Source: Clostridium sp. CAG:510 (GTDB taxonomy: Bacteria > Bacillota > Clostridia > Lachnospirales > Lachnospiraceae). From it: a DNA stretch of 44,279 nucleotides. Shown one piece after another: positions 24,667 to 34,155 of the stretch (the first letter of the stretch is position 1; each line of letters begins with the position of its first letter). Made by a program: the position numbers and the translations under genes. Where the stretch lies: NCBI GenBank assembly GCA_000434615.1, contig FR880835.1:27304-71582 (forward strand), read 5' to 3'. Under the pieces are notes generated by a model. The model was given only the letters and a program-made list of their open reading frames with translations. It made no database searches and had not been told where the DNA came from.

Positions 24667-25524
24667 TTATTTATCTGCTAAAAGGTCCTGATCCCAGCCT
24701 ACCTTGATGAAGTAGCCGCCAAAGGTATTGTTGAATACGTCTTCGGTTGCCTGGGACTGGAAGGCAGCTACTACCTTGCGGTAAACTTCTGCCTTTTCAG
24801 GGTCCTCTAAGTCAGCGCTTCTTACGGCAATCAGGTTCCAGTATGCTTCTTCGTCCAGAACGGTATCCTTGTAGATAGCTTCTTCTGTCTTTAAGCCGAA
24901 GTCCAGTGCATAGTTGCCGTTTACGATGGCTGCGGTTACATCGTCCAGTACGGAAGGAATGGTGTTTGCTTTCAGTTCCTTGATGGTGAAGTTTACCTTG
25001 TACTCTGCGATGTCATCCACAGTGGGGTTAAAGCCGGCATCTTCCTTTAAGGTAATGAGGCCTGCTGCCGCTAAAACCTTGATGGCACGTCCGCCGTTTG
25101 TTACGTCATCAGGAATGGCAATAGTGTCGCCGTCCTTGATTTCGTCTACGGAAGAAACCTTGTGGGAATACAGGTTCAGGGGAATGATGAAGGTGTAGCC
25201 TGCCGGCTCGATTGCATAGCCGTGCTGCTCTAATTCAGTGTCCAGATAAATGTGATGCTGGAAGGCATTCAGGTCGATATCGCCACTGTTTAAGGCATTG
25301 TTAGGAGTTACATAATCGGAAAACTGTACGATTTCCAGGTTGATGCCCTCATCCTTTAAGGAGTCCTGCGCCGGTTTCCAAAGGTCTTCGTAAATAGCGC
25401 CTACCACACCGATTTTGACGGTAACGGGGTCTGCGGATGTGTTCTCCTTGCTGCCGCATCCGGTGAATACGGTGGCAAGGGATGTGAGTATCAGTGCAAG
25501 TGCGATAATTTTTTTCAGTTTCAT
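24667..25524 (-). CDS. metQ: MetQ/NlpA-family methionine-binding lipoprotein
   Basis: A 285-residue lipoprotein with lipobox VFTGC (Cys23) and the NlpA family pattern: IGVVGAIYEDLWKPAQ, DLNAFQHHIYLD, and AIPDDVTNGGRAIKVL. Members bind D/L-methionine for the MetNI importer. No metN or metI is in this window. ATG 25524 follows GGAGG, and MKLKKIIALALIL is a good signal start; the upstream in-frame start is rejected. It ends at a strong terminator, so it is the last gene of its unit. Confidence 0.92.
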   Translation of the reverse strand: MKLKKIIALALILTSLATVFTGCGSKENTSADPVTVKIGVVGAIYEDLWKPAQDSLKDEGINLEIVQFSDYVTPNNALNSGDIDLNAFQHHIYLDTELEQHGYAIEPAGYTFIIPLNLYSHKVSSVDEIKDGDTIAIPDDVTNGGRAIKVLAAAGLITLKEDAGFNPTVDDIAEYKVNFTIKELKANTIPSVLDDVTAAIVNGNYALDFGLKTEEAIYKDTVLDEEAYWNLIAVRSADLEDPEKAEVYRKVVAAFQSQATEDVFNNTFGGYFIKVGWDQDLLADK

Positions 25525-25622
25525 GTTTTTTCCTCCTGCAATGTGTCCGAATTGTCGTTTCAACTTATGTACACATTATGCATGAAGAAAACCTATCTGT
25601 CCAATATGCTAAGTAGATATTC

Positions 25623-25645
25623 AGTTATAGGATGAAACTATAACT
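25623..25645. promoter_or_regulatory. Inverted repeat upstream of metQ, possible operator
   Basis: AGTTATAG and CTATAACT form a perfect 8-bp dyad with a 7-base spacer, upstream of a promoter-like TTGGAC-18-CATAAT on the minus strand. I looked for a SAM riboswitch here and found none, so protein control through this dyad is possible. Confidence 0.5.
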
Positions 25646-25674
25646 TATTCCGCCGTTTCCGTTCTCAATCTATG

Positions 25675-26501
25675 TCAGAGCCGGCACATCATTGTCACCG
25701 TAGTCGTCATCAGGGCGCTTAAGCCCACCAGACGCGCTCCGGATTGCTGCACCGCTTCCACAACCGCTTCCGGCGGTACATCCTTTCCTAAATCTATTAC
25801 ATCGAATCCGTAATTTTCCAAAAGCACCTTCACGATGTTCTTGCCGATATCGTGGATGTCTCCCTTTACCGTGGCAATCACCACAGTGCCTTTCTTTTCC
25901 TGTCTGGTTCCCGTGCTTTCCACATACTCCTTGATGGCGGCGAAGCCTGCCTTGGCTGCCTCCGCGCTCATTAAAAGCTGGGGCAGGAACTCACAACCTG
26001 CGTCCACCTTTTTTTGAGGTTTTTAATATCCTCTTTTTTGTTTGTGGAATCGGGATGTCCCTCCGGATAGCAAGCACCGCCCACGCAGAAATCGCCGTAT
26101 TCCTTAATGGTTGCCACCAGTTCGGAGGCATAATGGTATTCCTTAAAAGGGTCGCCGTCAAAATCCTTCGGTCTGTCCCCACGGAGCGCCAGAATATTTT
26201 CAATGCCTGCCTCCTTCATTTCGGAAAGAGCCGTTCTGATATCCTCTTTTCCCGCTCCCACACAGGTCAGGTGGGCAATGGTGGTTACGTTCTCCGCTTT
26301 CTGGATTTCCTCCGCAATATGCAGTGTATTGCCGCGGTCGCTGCCGCCTGCCCCATAGGTCACGCTCATGTAATCGGGATGCAGCGCCGCCACACCCAGA
26401 GCTGCTTTTTTCACGGACTCAAAATTAGCGGTGGTCTTCGGTGGAAACACCTCAAAGGATATGGTGGTTTTGTCCTCGCGTAATATATCTGAAATCTTCA
26501 T
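25675..26501 (-). pseudogene. Broken chimera: start of MetF joined to a corrinoid-protein B12-binding domain
   Basis: From ATG 26501, about 164 residues match methylenetetrahydrofolate reductase (FEVFPPKT, YMSVTYGAGGS, NILALRGDRP, CYPEGHPDS). At NLKK a run of seven A (eight would keep frame) shifts the frame and the reading stops soon after. In the shifted frame the MetF-like VDAGCEFL runs straight into PQLLMSAEAAKAGF and a cobalamin-binding domain with GDIHDIGKN (His ligand), which belongs to MetH or corrinoid proteins. That part is also cut short, ending LMTTTVTMMCRL. I read this as a deletion joining two genes at a shared FL-x-Q stretch, plus a one-base loss. Neither product should be functional. 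Confidence 0.75.
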
Positions 26502-26533
26502 GTGTTTCTCCTTATTTTATATATCGCCGGATC

Positions 26534-27952
26534 CTATTCCCTGAAAATATGGTAGCAATAGCCCTCTGTTTTTTTACTCTCGTACATAGCCCCGTCGGCA
26601 TCCCTGTAAATCTGGTCAAAGGAAATCTGCTCATCCTCATGGCTGAATGCGGCTCCGAGGCTGATATAAATTTTCCGTCCCTTCATTTCGGGTATTATGA
26701 TTTTTGCGAATTCGCCAAAAAGCCTTTCGATAAAAAACGGTGCCTGCTCCTTCTTCATGTCCGGTATGTACAGAGCAAACTCGTCCCCGCCGAGTCTCAT
26801 TACAATATCATCCTTACGGCATGTCTTCTGTAAGGTCTCCGCAACGGCAACAATGACCTCATCCCCCACAATATGACCGTAAGTATCGTTGATGGATTTG
26901 AATTTATCACAGTCAATCAGACAGAACAGACCTTCCGTTTTTTTCTGCAGAAATGCCGTTACCCTCTGCTCACCGCTGCCTCTGTTGTAAAGTCCTGTCA
27001 TGGAGTCCGTTTCCGACAGATAAAGAAGCCTGTTCTCCCGGCGTTTTTCCTCGTCGATGACCTCCATACAATACATAACCCGCAGAAGTTTTCCATCCTT
27101 ATCGGTATCCGCCTTGATAAATCGTTCTCTGCACCAGCCGAATATACTGCATACAAATTCATGTGCCAGAGTATTGGTCCCCGCCATGCGTTCTTCCAGG
27201 GTGGAAAGGTCCGTAAATGCCAGCACGCTTTCCTTATATTTATCAGAGCAGATTGACTCCACCACATGGGCAATCTGTTTTGAAAAATTATCCGCATCCT
27301 TAGTCTGCATGCAGGCATCGATTTCCGGAACACTTTTTATTACCCGGAAAACGCCGGTCTTTACATTGATGATATGCATGGTCATATAAATTTCCGCCAG
27401 CGCCGCATAACTGCTCAGTTTAGCCGCCTCGTTGGACTTACGGAAGGAATTGCGCAGTTTTAACAGAGAGATAAGCAGGGTGGCAATCATATCAAGGAAA
27501 CCTGAAATACTCTCCATATTTCCGATGGGCGGATTGTCCACGCCTACAAATCCACGGATTTCGTCACGATAGCGCAGCGGAATGACCACTAAGCTTTCCA
27601 CGTTCTGTACATTCAGAATGTCATAGGTAGAAGGATAGGTGTCTTTTAAGACCTTCACGCTGGGGATTACCACGCTTTCTCCCTTTTCAAAGCTTTCGTA
27701 CCACCAGCCTATAATATCGAAATCCACATTCTGCAGCATATCCTTCTGCGGCAGGATGCCTTCGTTACACCATTCATAGGTGTTGTTCGTTACATTTTTC
27801 TTTACATTGTCTTCAAAAATATAGATCCTGTCCGAACCTATATGCTTGCCGAAGAACTCAATAAATTCGTTTATCTGTTCATCCGGTATGTCATATTCCA
27901 GTGCAGACCGCAGAGCTTCATTGATGATCAGCTCATACTGTATATTTTTCAT
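26534..27952 (-). CDS. GAF-GGDEF diguanylate cyclase
   Basis: About 472 residues. A GAF-like sensor (about 15-165; SLVVIPLRYRDEIRGFVGVDNPP) is followed by a second sensory region and a C-terminal GGDEF domain with intact active motif RLGGDEFALYI and substrate segment DCDKFKSINDTYGH. It should make cyclic di-GMP. No RxxD inhibitory site five residues before GGDEF is visible (CRKDDIVMRLGGDEF). ATG 27952 has AGGAAAT upstream and is preferred over an in-frame start at 28057. No membrane segment, so it senses a cytoplasmic cue. Confidence 0.92.
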   Translation of the reverse strand: MKNIQYELIINEALRSALEYDIPDEQINEFIEFFGKHIGSDRIYIFEDNVKKNVTNNTYEWCNEGILPQKDMLQNVDFDIIGWWYESFEKGESVVIPSVKVLKDTYPSTYDILNVQNVESLVVIPLRYRDEIRGFVGVDNPPIGNMESISGFLDMIATLLISLLKLRNSFRKSNEAAKLSSYAALAEIYMTMHIINVKTGVFRVIKSVPEIDACMQTKDADNFSKQIAHVVESICSDKYKESVLAFTDLSTLEERMAGTNTLAHEFVCSIFGWCRERFIKADTDKDGKLLRVMYCMEVIDEEKRRENRLLYLSETDSMTGLYNRGSGEQRVTAFLQKKTEGLFCLIDCDKFKSINDTYGHIVGDEVIVAVAETLQKTCRKDDIVMRLGGDEFALYIPDMKKEQAPFFIERLFGEFAKIIIPEMKGRKIYISLGAAFSHEDEQISFDQIYRDADGAMYESKKTEGYCYHIFRE

Positions 27953-28142
27953 ACTATTTCCTCTTCTTTTGTTCCCCTGTATTTTCCGGCTCGTCCCCCC
28001 ACGGAAGCCAAACATCCATATATATTTTATCATATGCTTTTTCAATGGACAATGCAAACTATTTGATGTATTTTATCCGGATTTTGACGAAAAATTTTCT
28101 GTCCGTGAAGAGGAAAAAAACCGCCACGTAGAAAACGGCAGT

Positions 28143-28197
28143 AAAAAAAACGGCCGTCCGGTAAACCATCCACCGGGATGATTCAACCGGAAAGCCG
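28143..28197 (-). terminator. Terminator of the beta-glucoside PTS operon
   Basis: A long stem (CGGC...GCCG enclosing CCGGT...ACCGG) nine bases after the ptsI stop, followed by eight T residues on the minus strand. Confidence 0.85.
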
Positions 28198-28205
28198 GGG
28201 TAAAA

Positions 28206-29822
28206 CTACAGGGACCGGATACGTTCCCTCACCTTTAACACCATGGAGGGAGAAACGGAAAGTTCATCTATACCCATATTGAGGAAAGTTTCCGTCAGCT
28301 CTAAGTCTGCACCTAATTCGCCGCAGATGCCGACCCACTTGCCTTTGGCATGCGCCTGCTTTGTTACATATTCAATCATTTTTAAGATAGCCTTATGATG
28401 AGGATTGTAGAACAGATCCAGCTTGGCATTCTGCCTGTCAACAGCTAAGGTATACTGGGTCAGGTCATTAGTGCCGATACTGAAGAAATCCACCAGCTCT
28501 GCCAGTTCATCACTTATCATCACTGCTGCAGGTGTTTCAATCATGATACCCTGCTCCGGAATTTGGAAGGGGATCTGCTGCTCCTCCAGTTCCTTCTTTA
28601 CTTCCTCTGCGATTTCATAGATTTTTTCTACTTCCCACACGGACGTAATCATGGGATACATCACGGAAAGATTGCCGTAAACCGCTGCACGGAACAGTGC
28701 CCTGAGCTGGGTTTTAAAAATCTCCGGTCTGGTCAGACAAATGCGGATAGCACGGTAGCCCAATGCCGGATTTTCCTCTTCTCCCAATTCAAAATAATCC
28801 GCCTTTTTGTCGGCGCCGATATCAAGCGTACGGATAATCACCTTTTTGCCGCCCATCATCTGCAGTACCTGACGGTATGCCTGAAGCTGTTCTTCTTCTG
28901 TCGGAAAGGTATCTCTACCTAAATATAAGAACTCGCTCCGGAAAAGACCGATGCCCGCCGCATCATTCTCCATTACATATCCCACATCGCTTACACTGCC
29001 GATATTGGCATACAGGTTGATTTTCTTTCCTTCTCTGGTAACCGTTTCCTTGCCCTTTAAGGTTTCCAGAATATTCTTCTTTTCCTGTTCTTTTTTAATT
29101 TTATCTTCTGCCTTCGCCAGTTCCTCTTCCGTGGGTGAAAAAATAACTTCTCCGCTTGCGCCGTCCACAATGGCAGTTTCCCCGGTTTTGATTTCCTCTA
29201 AATTCACCGGCACTCCTATAAGCGCCGGGATATTCATCATACGCGCTAAAATAGCGGTATGGGAGTTGGTGGAACCGTGCACCGTTACAAATGCTAATAT
29301 TTTACTTTTATCCATCTGCACGGTTTCACTGGGAGTCAGATCGTCCGCTACTATAACGGAGGGTTCCATACCGGCGAAATCCACGCTTTCCTGACCACAC
29401 AGAATTCGAAGCACCCTTCCGGAAATATCCCGGATATCGGCAGCTCTCGCCTGCATGTATTCATCGTCCATGGCGGCAAACATCTGGGCGAAATTATCTC
29501 CGGTGGTGGCTACCGCATATTCCGCATTGACACCCTCGTTTTCAACAATGTGCAGCATGGACTGGACGTAGTCTTCATCCTCCAGCATCATCTGATGCAC
29601 TTCAAAAATAGCGGCGCTGGCTTCCCCTACTTCTTTCAGGGCTTTTTCATACAAAGCCGCCAGCTGTTCCTTTGCCTTTGTTAAAGCGTCCTCCACTCTT
29701 TTCTTTTCTGCCTCGATATCCGCTGTTTTCTGACGTCTTACAGTCATTTCCTTTTTATTTAATACAACAATTTTACCGATAGCCACACCGTCATAAACCG
29801 GTTTTCCCAACAATTTTTTCAT
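28206..29822 (-). CDS. ptsI: PEP-protein phosphotransferase (PTS Enzyme I)
   Basis: About 538 residues, full length for Enzyme I. It has the N-terminal HPr-binding helices, phospho-His in GSTNSHTAILARMMNIP, PEP-binding Arg regions (LFRSEFLYLGRD, IIRTLDIGADKK), SIGTNDLTQYTLAVDR and the active Cys in GICGELGADLE. It takes phosphate from PEP and passes it to HPr. It is the last gene of the beta-glucoside operon; Enzyme I usually sits with ptsH, and no ptsH is visible here. ATG 29822 matches the family start MKKLLGKPVYDGVAIG. Confidence 0.93.
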   Translation of the reverse strand: MKKLLGKPVYDGVAIGKIVVLNKKEMTVRRQKTADIEAEKKRVEDALTKAKEQLAALYEKALKEVGEASAAIFEVHQMMLEDEDYVQSMLHIVENEGVNAEYAVATTGDNFAQMFAAMDDEYMQARAADIRDISGRVLRILCGQESVDFAGMEPSVIVADDLTPSETVQMDKSKILAFVTVHGSTNSHTAILARMMNIPALIGVPVNLEEIKTGETAIVDGASGEVIFSPTEEELAKAEDKIKKEQEKKNILETLKGKETVTREGKKINLYANIGSVSDVGYVMENDAAGIGLFRSEFLYLGRDTFPTEEEQLQAYRQVLQMMGGKKVIIRTLDIGADKKADYFELGEEENPALGYRAIRICLTRPEIFKTQLRALFRAAVYGNLSVMYPMITSVWEVEKIYEIAEEVKKELEEQQIPFQIPEQGIMIETPAAVMISDELAELVDFFSIGTNDLTQYTLAVDRQNAKLDLFYNPHHKAILKMIEYVTKQAHAKGKWVGICGELGADLELTETFLNMGIDELSVSPSMVLKVRERIRSL

Positions 29823-29860
29823 ATCCCTCTCCATTCCTTTCTCCGTCCTCACGACACTGC

Positions 29861-31303
29861 TTAATCTAAATCCGCCCCGTTTGAAGCAATCACTTTTTTG
29901 TACCAGTAGAAGCTGTCCTTACGGATTCTCTCGCACTGCTTCGGGTCATCATCCGTTCTGTCCACATAGATAAGACCGTATCTCTTTTCCACACCGTTTG
30001 ACGTAGAAAGCAAATCCACCGCACTCCATGGACAATAGGCAATCACTTCCACGCCCTTGTCAATCGCCCGTTTTACGGCCCTGATATTTTCCCGCAAAAA
30101 GTGAATACGGTAATCGTCATGTACCTTTTTATCCGCTGTCAGGGTGTCAAAGGCGCCAAATCCGTTTTCGGTAATCATAAGCGGTTTGTTGTAGCGGTTG
30201 TACAAATCCCGCAGCATGTATTCCATGCCGACGGGGTCGATTGCCCAGTCCCAGTCCGTAGTGTCCAGCTTCGGATTGGCACACATTTCATAAAAGCCGG
30301 GATGGGTTTCAAATCCGGAAATTTCCCCCTTTTTACCGGAACGGTTTACGCCGCTCCAGGAAATTTCCTTGCTGCCCTCCGGACACCATTTCGCACATTC
30401 ACTGGCGTAATTATTCAGCGCCAGGAAATCGGAAATGGCTGCCGGGTCCGCCAAAAGTTCCAGATCTCCTTCCTCCATCACCGGAGCCAGGCCATGCTCC
30501 TCCAGATAAATCTGCGCCGCTTTATTGTAATGCCCCTTAAAATACACATCTGTGTAGTAGTCGTTCCTAAGTGCCTGTGCATTCTGCATAGCCATAACAT
30601 CCTCCGGTGCACAGCTCAACGGATAAATGGGGCTGTAGCCTAAGGGGGCGCCCACCATGCCTCCCGGTACCAGTTCATGCACTAATTTGTTGGCAATCGC
30701 CTGTGCTAAGTTCATGTGATGGTTAATCTGATAGCGCTTCTGGTTATCCGGCAGCACCTCATCCGGGATATAGCATTTCTGTGTCCAGTACTGTACGATA
30801 ATGCTCTGTTCGTTGATGGTTGTCCAGTATTTTACCTTGTCCTTAAATTCATTGATGATATATCGCGCATAATACGCAAAGTCCTCTACAATCCGTCTGT
30901 CCAGCCAGCCGCCGTATTTTTCCACAAGCGCCCAGGGCAGGTCATAATGATATAAAGTAACGATAGGTTCTATGTCATTTTTCAAGAGCTCGTCTATTAA
31001 ATCCCTGTAATACTGTATTCCTTTTTCATTTACTTCTCCCACGCCGTCCGGAAATACACGGCTCCAGGCAATGGAAAAACGATAGGTGGTAAATCCCATC
31101 TCTTTCATAAGAGCGACATCCTCTTTGAAATGATGGTACTGGTCACTGGCGATTTCCGCCGTGGCAAAACCGAATTTTTCATAACTGTCTTTATTGATAA
31201 TATCCTGCTGGCTGGCTTTCTTGCCGTCCTCATATGCCGCACCCTCTACTTGATAGGCACTGGTGCTAGCTCCCCACAAAAAACCTTCCGGAAATCCGTT
31301 CAT
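29861..31303 (-). CDS. GH1 6-phospho-beta-glucosidase (second copy)
   Basis: A 480-residue GH1 enzyme. It has N-terminal GFLWGASTSAYQVEGA, acid/base Glu in WTTINEQS, nucleophile Glu in MITENGFGAFD, and the phosphate-pocket block STSNGVEKRYGLIYVD typical of 6-phospho members. It splits phosphorylated beta-glucosides delivered by the PTS. The acid/base motif is NEQ instead of the usual NEP, as in the other copy (34156-35631). It lies between EIIBC and Enzyme I. Two GH1 genes suggest different aglycone or linkage preferences. Confidence 0.93.
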   Translation of the reverse strand: MNGFPEGFLWGASTSAYQVEGAAYEDGKKASQQDIINKDSYEKFGFATAEIASDQYHHFKEDVALMKEMGFTTYRFSIAWSRVFPDGVGEVNEKGIQYYRDLIDELLKNDIEPIVTLYHYDLPWALVEKYGGWLDRRIVEDFAYYARYIINEFKDKVKYWTTINEQSIIVQYWTQKCYIPDEVLPDNQKRYQINHHMNLAQAIANKLVHELVPGGMVGAPLGYSPIYPLSCAPEDVMAMQNAQALRNDYYTDVYFKGHYNKAAQIYLEEHGLAPVMEEGDLELLADPAAISDFLALNNYASECAKWCPEGSKEISWSGVNRSGKKGEISGFETHPGFYEMCANPKLDTTDWDWAIDPVGMEYMLRDLYNRYNKPLMITENGFGAFDTLTADKKVHDDYRIHFLRENIRAVKRAIDKGVEVIAYCPWSAVDLLSTSNGVEKRYGLIYVDRTDDDPKQCERIRKDSFYWYKKVIASNGADLD

Positions 31304-31357
31304 ACCTTTTCCTCTCTTCCTTCTAAAATTGCTCTTCTATAACTTTTTTATAAAATA

Positions 31358-31381
31358 CGGCGCCTCCCAAGGGAAGCGCCG
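31358..31381 (-). terminator. GC-rich hairpin between EIIBC and the second GH1 gene
   Basis: CGGCGCTTCCC/GGGAGGCGCCG stem just after the EIIBC stop, then a T/A-rich stretch. Probably a partial terminator or mRNA stabiliser inside the operon. Confidence 0.6.
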
Positions 31382-31388
31382 GACTTAA

Positions 31389-32795
31389 TTATTTTGCAGC
31401 CTTAGCTTCTTTTGCCAGCTGTCTTTTACCGAGCAGATAGGTAGAAACGAAGGAAATAATCACTGCGATTACCATAACTGCCATTGCGATAATGAAGTTT
31501 CTGAAACCACCGCCCTGTTCCGCAGGAGTAATGTATGCTGCGAAGGAAATGAAACCGGGAGTGGAAACCACATACTGGGTCATACCGAGTAAACCGGCAA
31601 TGAAGCCACCGATACCGCCGCCGATCATAGCGCCGATCAAGGGGTACTTCTTAACAAACAGGACACCGTATACGCCGGGTTCTGTGATACCGCACATAGC
31701 TGTGATTCCGGCACCGGCTGCAACGGATTTTTCTTCCACATTCTTAGCAATCAAGGCTGCTGCCAGACATGCACCGCCGACTGCCACGTTTGCGGGAGCC
31801 ATACCGGTACAAATCAGAGGGTCGCTTCCAAGTTCAGCCATCAGCAAGAACAGAGGAACATAAGTCGCATTGTTCATACCGAAGAATACTAACCAGCAGG
31901 TACCTGCGCCGACGATTGCTACGGAAAGAGCGGGAACGGTACGGTACAGAGCCAGTAAGCCATCACATAACCAGGTACCTACGGTATTGCCGATAGGTCC
32001 TAAAATCAGAAGTGTTACGGGAACGGTAATCAGCATGGTAAGCAAAGGTACCACAATGGTTTTTAAGTAAACCGGCATATGCTTCTGTAAAAACTTATAA
32101 ATCACAGACATAAACAACACGCCCAAGATAATCGGGAAGATATTGGCATTATAAGAAATTGCCTGAATCTTTAAGCCGAAGAAATCCAGTCCCTCTACGC
32201 CGTTGATACCGCTGTAAAGAAGAATGGCTGCCAGGAATGCACCTAAGTAACCGTTACATTTCAATCTGCTTGCTGCCGCAAAACCTACGAAAATCGGCAG
32301 GAAATAGAATGCTGCCTAGTTAATGGCATAGAATACCTGATAGGTACCGGAATCTGCTGTTACACCGCAGAAATTGGTAAGCAGTGTCAGCACGGCACCG
32401 GTAAGACCTCCGGCAACCAGTACCGGAATACAGGGTGAAAATGTACCGCCGATAAAGGAGAAAATGGCATCTATAATCTTGCCTTTTTTCTTGTTGTCGG
32501 ACTTTGCGGCTTCAATATCATCTACTCTGCCGCCGGCCTTAATACCGTCGTGTTTTACCATCTCTTCATACAGACTGGGAACATCCTGTCCGATGACGAA
32601 CTGGTACTCTCCGTTCTGCACAATCAGGTTCATCACTCCGGGAACCTTCTTTGCCTCCTCCTCATTTAATTTGCTGTTGTCCACAAGCTGCAGACGCAGA
32701 CGTGTCATACAGTGTGTTACGTTTGCAATGTTGCCTTCTCCGCCGACTGCCTTAATCACGCCGTCAGCCATTGCTGCATAATCTTTTTTTGCCAT
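31389..32795 (-). pseudogene. Beta-glucoside PTS EIIBC interrupted by one in-frame TAG
   Basis: The reading frame from ATG 32795 to the stop at 31389 is 469 codons with one internal TAG at codon 160 (32316-32318). The first part holds the EIIB domain with phospho-Cys28 in VTHCMTRLRL and the start of EIIC (YQVFYAIN). The second resumes in the same frame with AAFYFLPIFVGF and the rest of EIIC, so no residues are missing. CAG to TAG (Gln) is the simplest explanation. The second part has no ribosome site at its first ATG (32264). It is a nonsense mutant, a sequencing error, or a read-through gene. Its EIIA partner is encoded separately at 33644-34144. Confidence 0.85.
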
Positions 32796-32812
32796 AGCTT
32801 TGTCCTCCTTTG

Positions 32813-33640
32813 TTAATCTATAATTTTAAGCTTTCGTAAAGCCAAAAAGATTCCGTCTTCGTCAATCCTTGCCGTTACCATGTCCGCTTTTTCCTTAACG
32901 CTATCATCGGCATTTCCCATTGCCACGCCGATACCTGCGTAGGAAAGCATTTCCAAATCATTGGGACCGTCCCCGAAGGCGATGGCATCTTCCCTTGTTT
33001 TGCCGAGATATGTCAGAAGCTTTTCCATACCATAGGCCTTGTTGATGCCTGCCTGGGTAATTTCCCCGCTGGAGGTGCCGTCCTTCATAAAGCTCATGGG
33101 CACTACATCGAACTGACTTCCTAATTTTTTACGAATTTCCTCCACTGTATAGGAGGTATCGTAGTAAAGAACCTTTTCCACATGAGAAAAATCGTCCTTG
33201 CTTTCCACAAACTCCATATTGGCGAATACCGTACTAAACTGTTTTTCATCCACCTCGTACTTATGCTCCATTACATCGAAAAGATGTGCTTTTACACTTC
33301 TTTCCGTAGCCGTATGGTCCACGCACTGTACGATGTACGGAAGCTTCTCTTCGTCTATAAAAGACCAGATATTCCGAAGCTTTTCTCCGGGAATTGTGGT
33401 TGCATCTATTACCTGATCCTGATACCGGACGTACGCTCCCGCCGCCAGCACCCCGCCGTCAAAGGAAAGCTCCTTTATAGTTCCCTGCAGCTGCCCTAAG
33501 CTTCGCCCGGTGCAGAGAATGAGCTTATGCCCATTCTCCCTTGCCAGACGTAGGGCTGTAATTGTGGAGGTCGGAATCGTGGTGTCAAAATTCACCAGCG
33601 TTCCGTCGATATCAAAGAAAAGAACTTTTTCATCTGCCAT
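32813..33640 (-). CDS. Cof-type HAD-superfamily phosphatase
   Basis: A 275-residue HAD hydrolase with nucleophile motif FFDIDGTL (Asp10 region), motif II LCTGRS and motif III/IV FGDGPNDLEML, with a C2-type cap. Members dephosphorylate sugar phosphates or nucleotides. It lies between EIIA and EIIBC with almost no gaps, so it may relieve sugar-phosphate stress in this pathway (inference). Confidence 0.92.
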   Translation of the reverse strand: MADEKVLFFDIDGTLVNFDTTIPTSTITALRLARENGHKLILCTGRSLGQLQGTIKELSFDGGVLAAGAYVRYQDQVIDATTIPGEKLRNIWSFIDEEKLPYIVQCVDHTATERSVKAHLFDVMEHKYEVDEKQFSTVFANMEFVESKDDFSHVEKVLYYDTSYTVEEIRKKLGSQFDVVPMSFMKDGTSSGEITQAGINKAYGMEKLLTYLGKTREDAIAFGDGPNDLEMLSYAGIGVAMGNADDSVKEKADMVTARIDEDGIFLALRKLKIID

Positions 33641-33643
33641 TTT

Positions 33644-34144
33644 TTACTCCTGCACCGGACTGTAGGCCAGCACATCATCTTCGGTCGTAACCGTTCCGTC
33701 CATCAGTGCCTTGATGTTTTCCACGGCATCTATATTGGAGATAATCATGGGAATGGACAGGTCGTAGCCTTTTTCTTCCAGCACCTCTTTATCAAAGGTA
33801 ATCAGCTTCTGGCCTCTCTTTACGGCATCGCCTTCCTTGACATGGCCCTTAAATCCCCTGCCGCCTTCCTTAACGGTATCCAAACCGATGTGAATCAATA
33901 CCTCCGCACCGTCCTGGGTTGTCAGTCCAATCGCATGATTGGTATGGAAAAATGCGGTTACGGTTCCGTCACAGGGGGAAACCACAACGCCGTCCTCCGA
34001 AAGAAATGCCACACCGTCTCCCAGCATTTTCTGGGAAAACACCTCATCCTTTACTTCTGTTACCGGCATTACTTTTCCCTGGGTAATGGAGCCTAAGGTT
34101 CCCGGGTTCCATGCAGGAAGTTTCTTTTTAGTAAAAAGTCCCAT
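33644..34144 (-). CDS. PTS glucose/beta-glucoside-type EIIA
   Basis: A 166-residue EIIA of the Crr type. Phospho-His is in GAEVLIHIGLDTV, with the second active-site His in FFHTNHAIGL; GTVTAFF and PMIISN are family marks. It takes phosphate from HPr and gives it to the EIIB domain encoded two genes downstream. In BglF proteins this domain is normally fused at the C-terminus; here it is free. Confidence 0.93.
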   Translation of the reverse strand: MGLFTKKKLPAWNPGTLGSITQGKVMPVTEVKDEVFSQKMLGDGVAFLSEDGVVVSPCDGTVTAFFHTNHAIGLTTQDGAEVLIHIGLDTVKEGGRGFKGHVKEGDAVKRGQKLITFDKEVLEEKGYDLSIPMIISNIDAVENIKALMDGTVTTEDDVLAYSPVQE

Positions 34145-34155
34145 GTTCTCCCTCC

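Noticed and set aside
25525..25674. SAM (S-box) riboswitch upstream of metQ
   Set aside because: The region is too short and has only an 8-bp dyad; none of the conserved S-box helices were found.
32316..32318. Genome-wide TAG recoding to explain the interrupted EIIBC
   Set aside because: TAG ends other genes normally, for example the FtsX permease at 2898.
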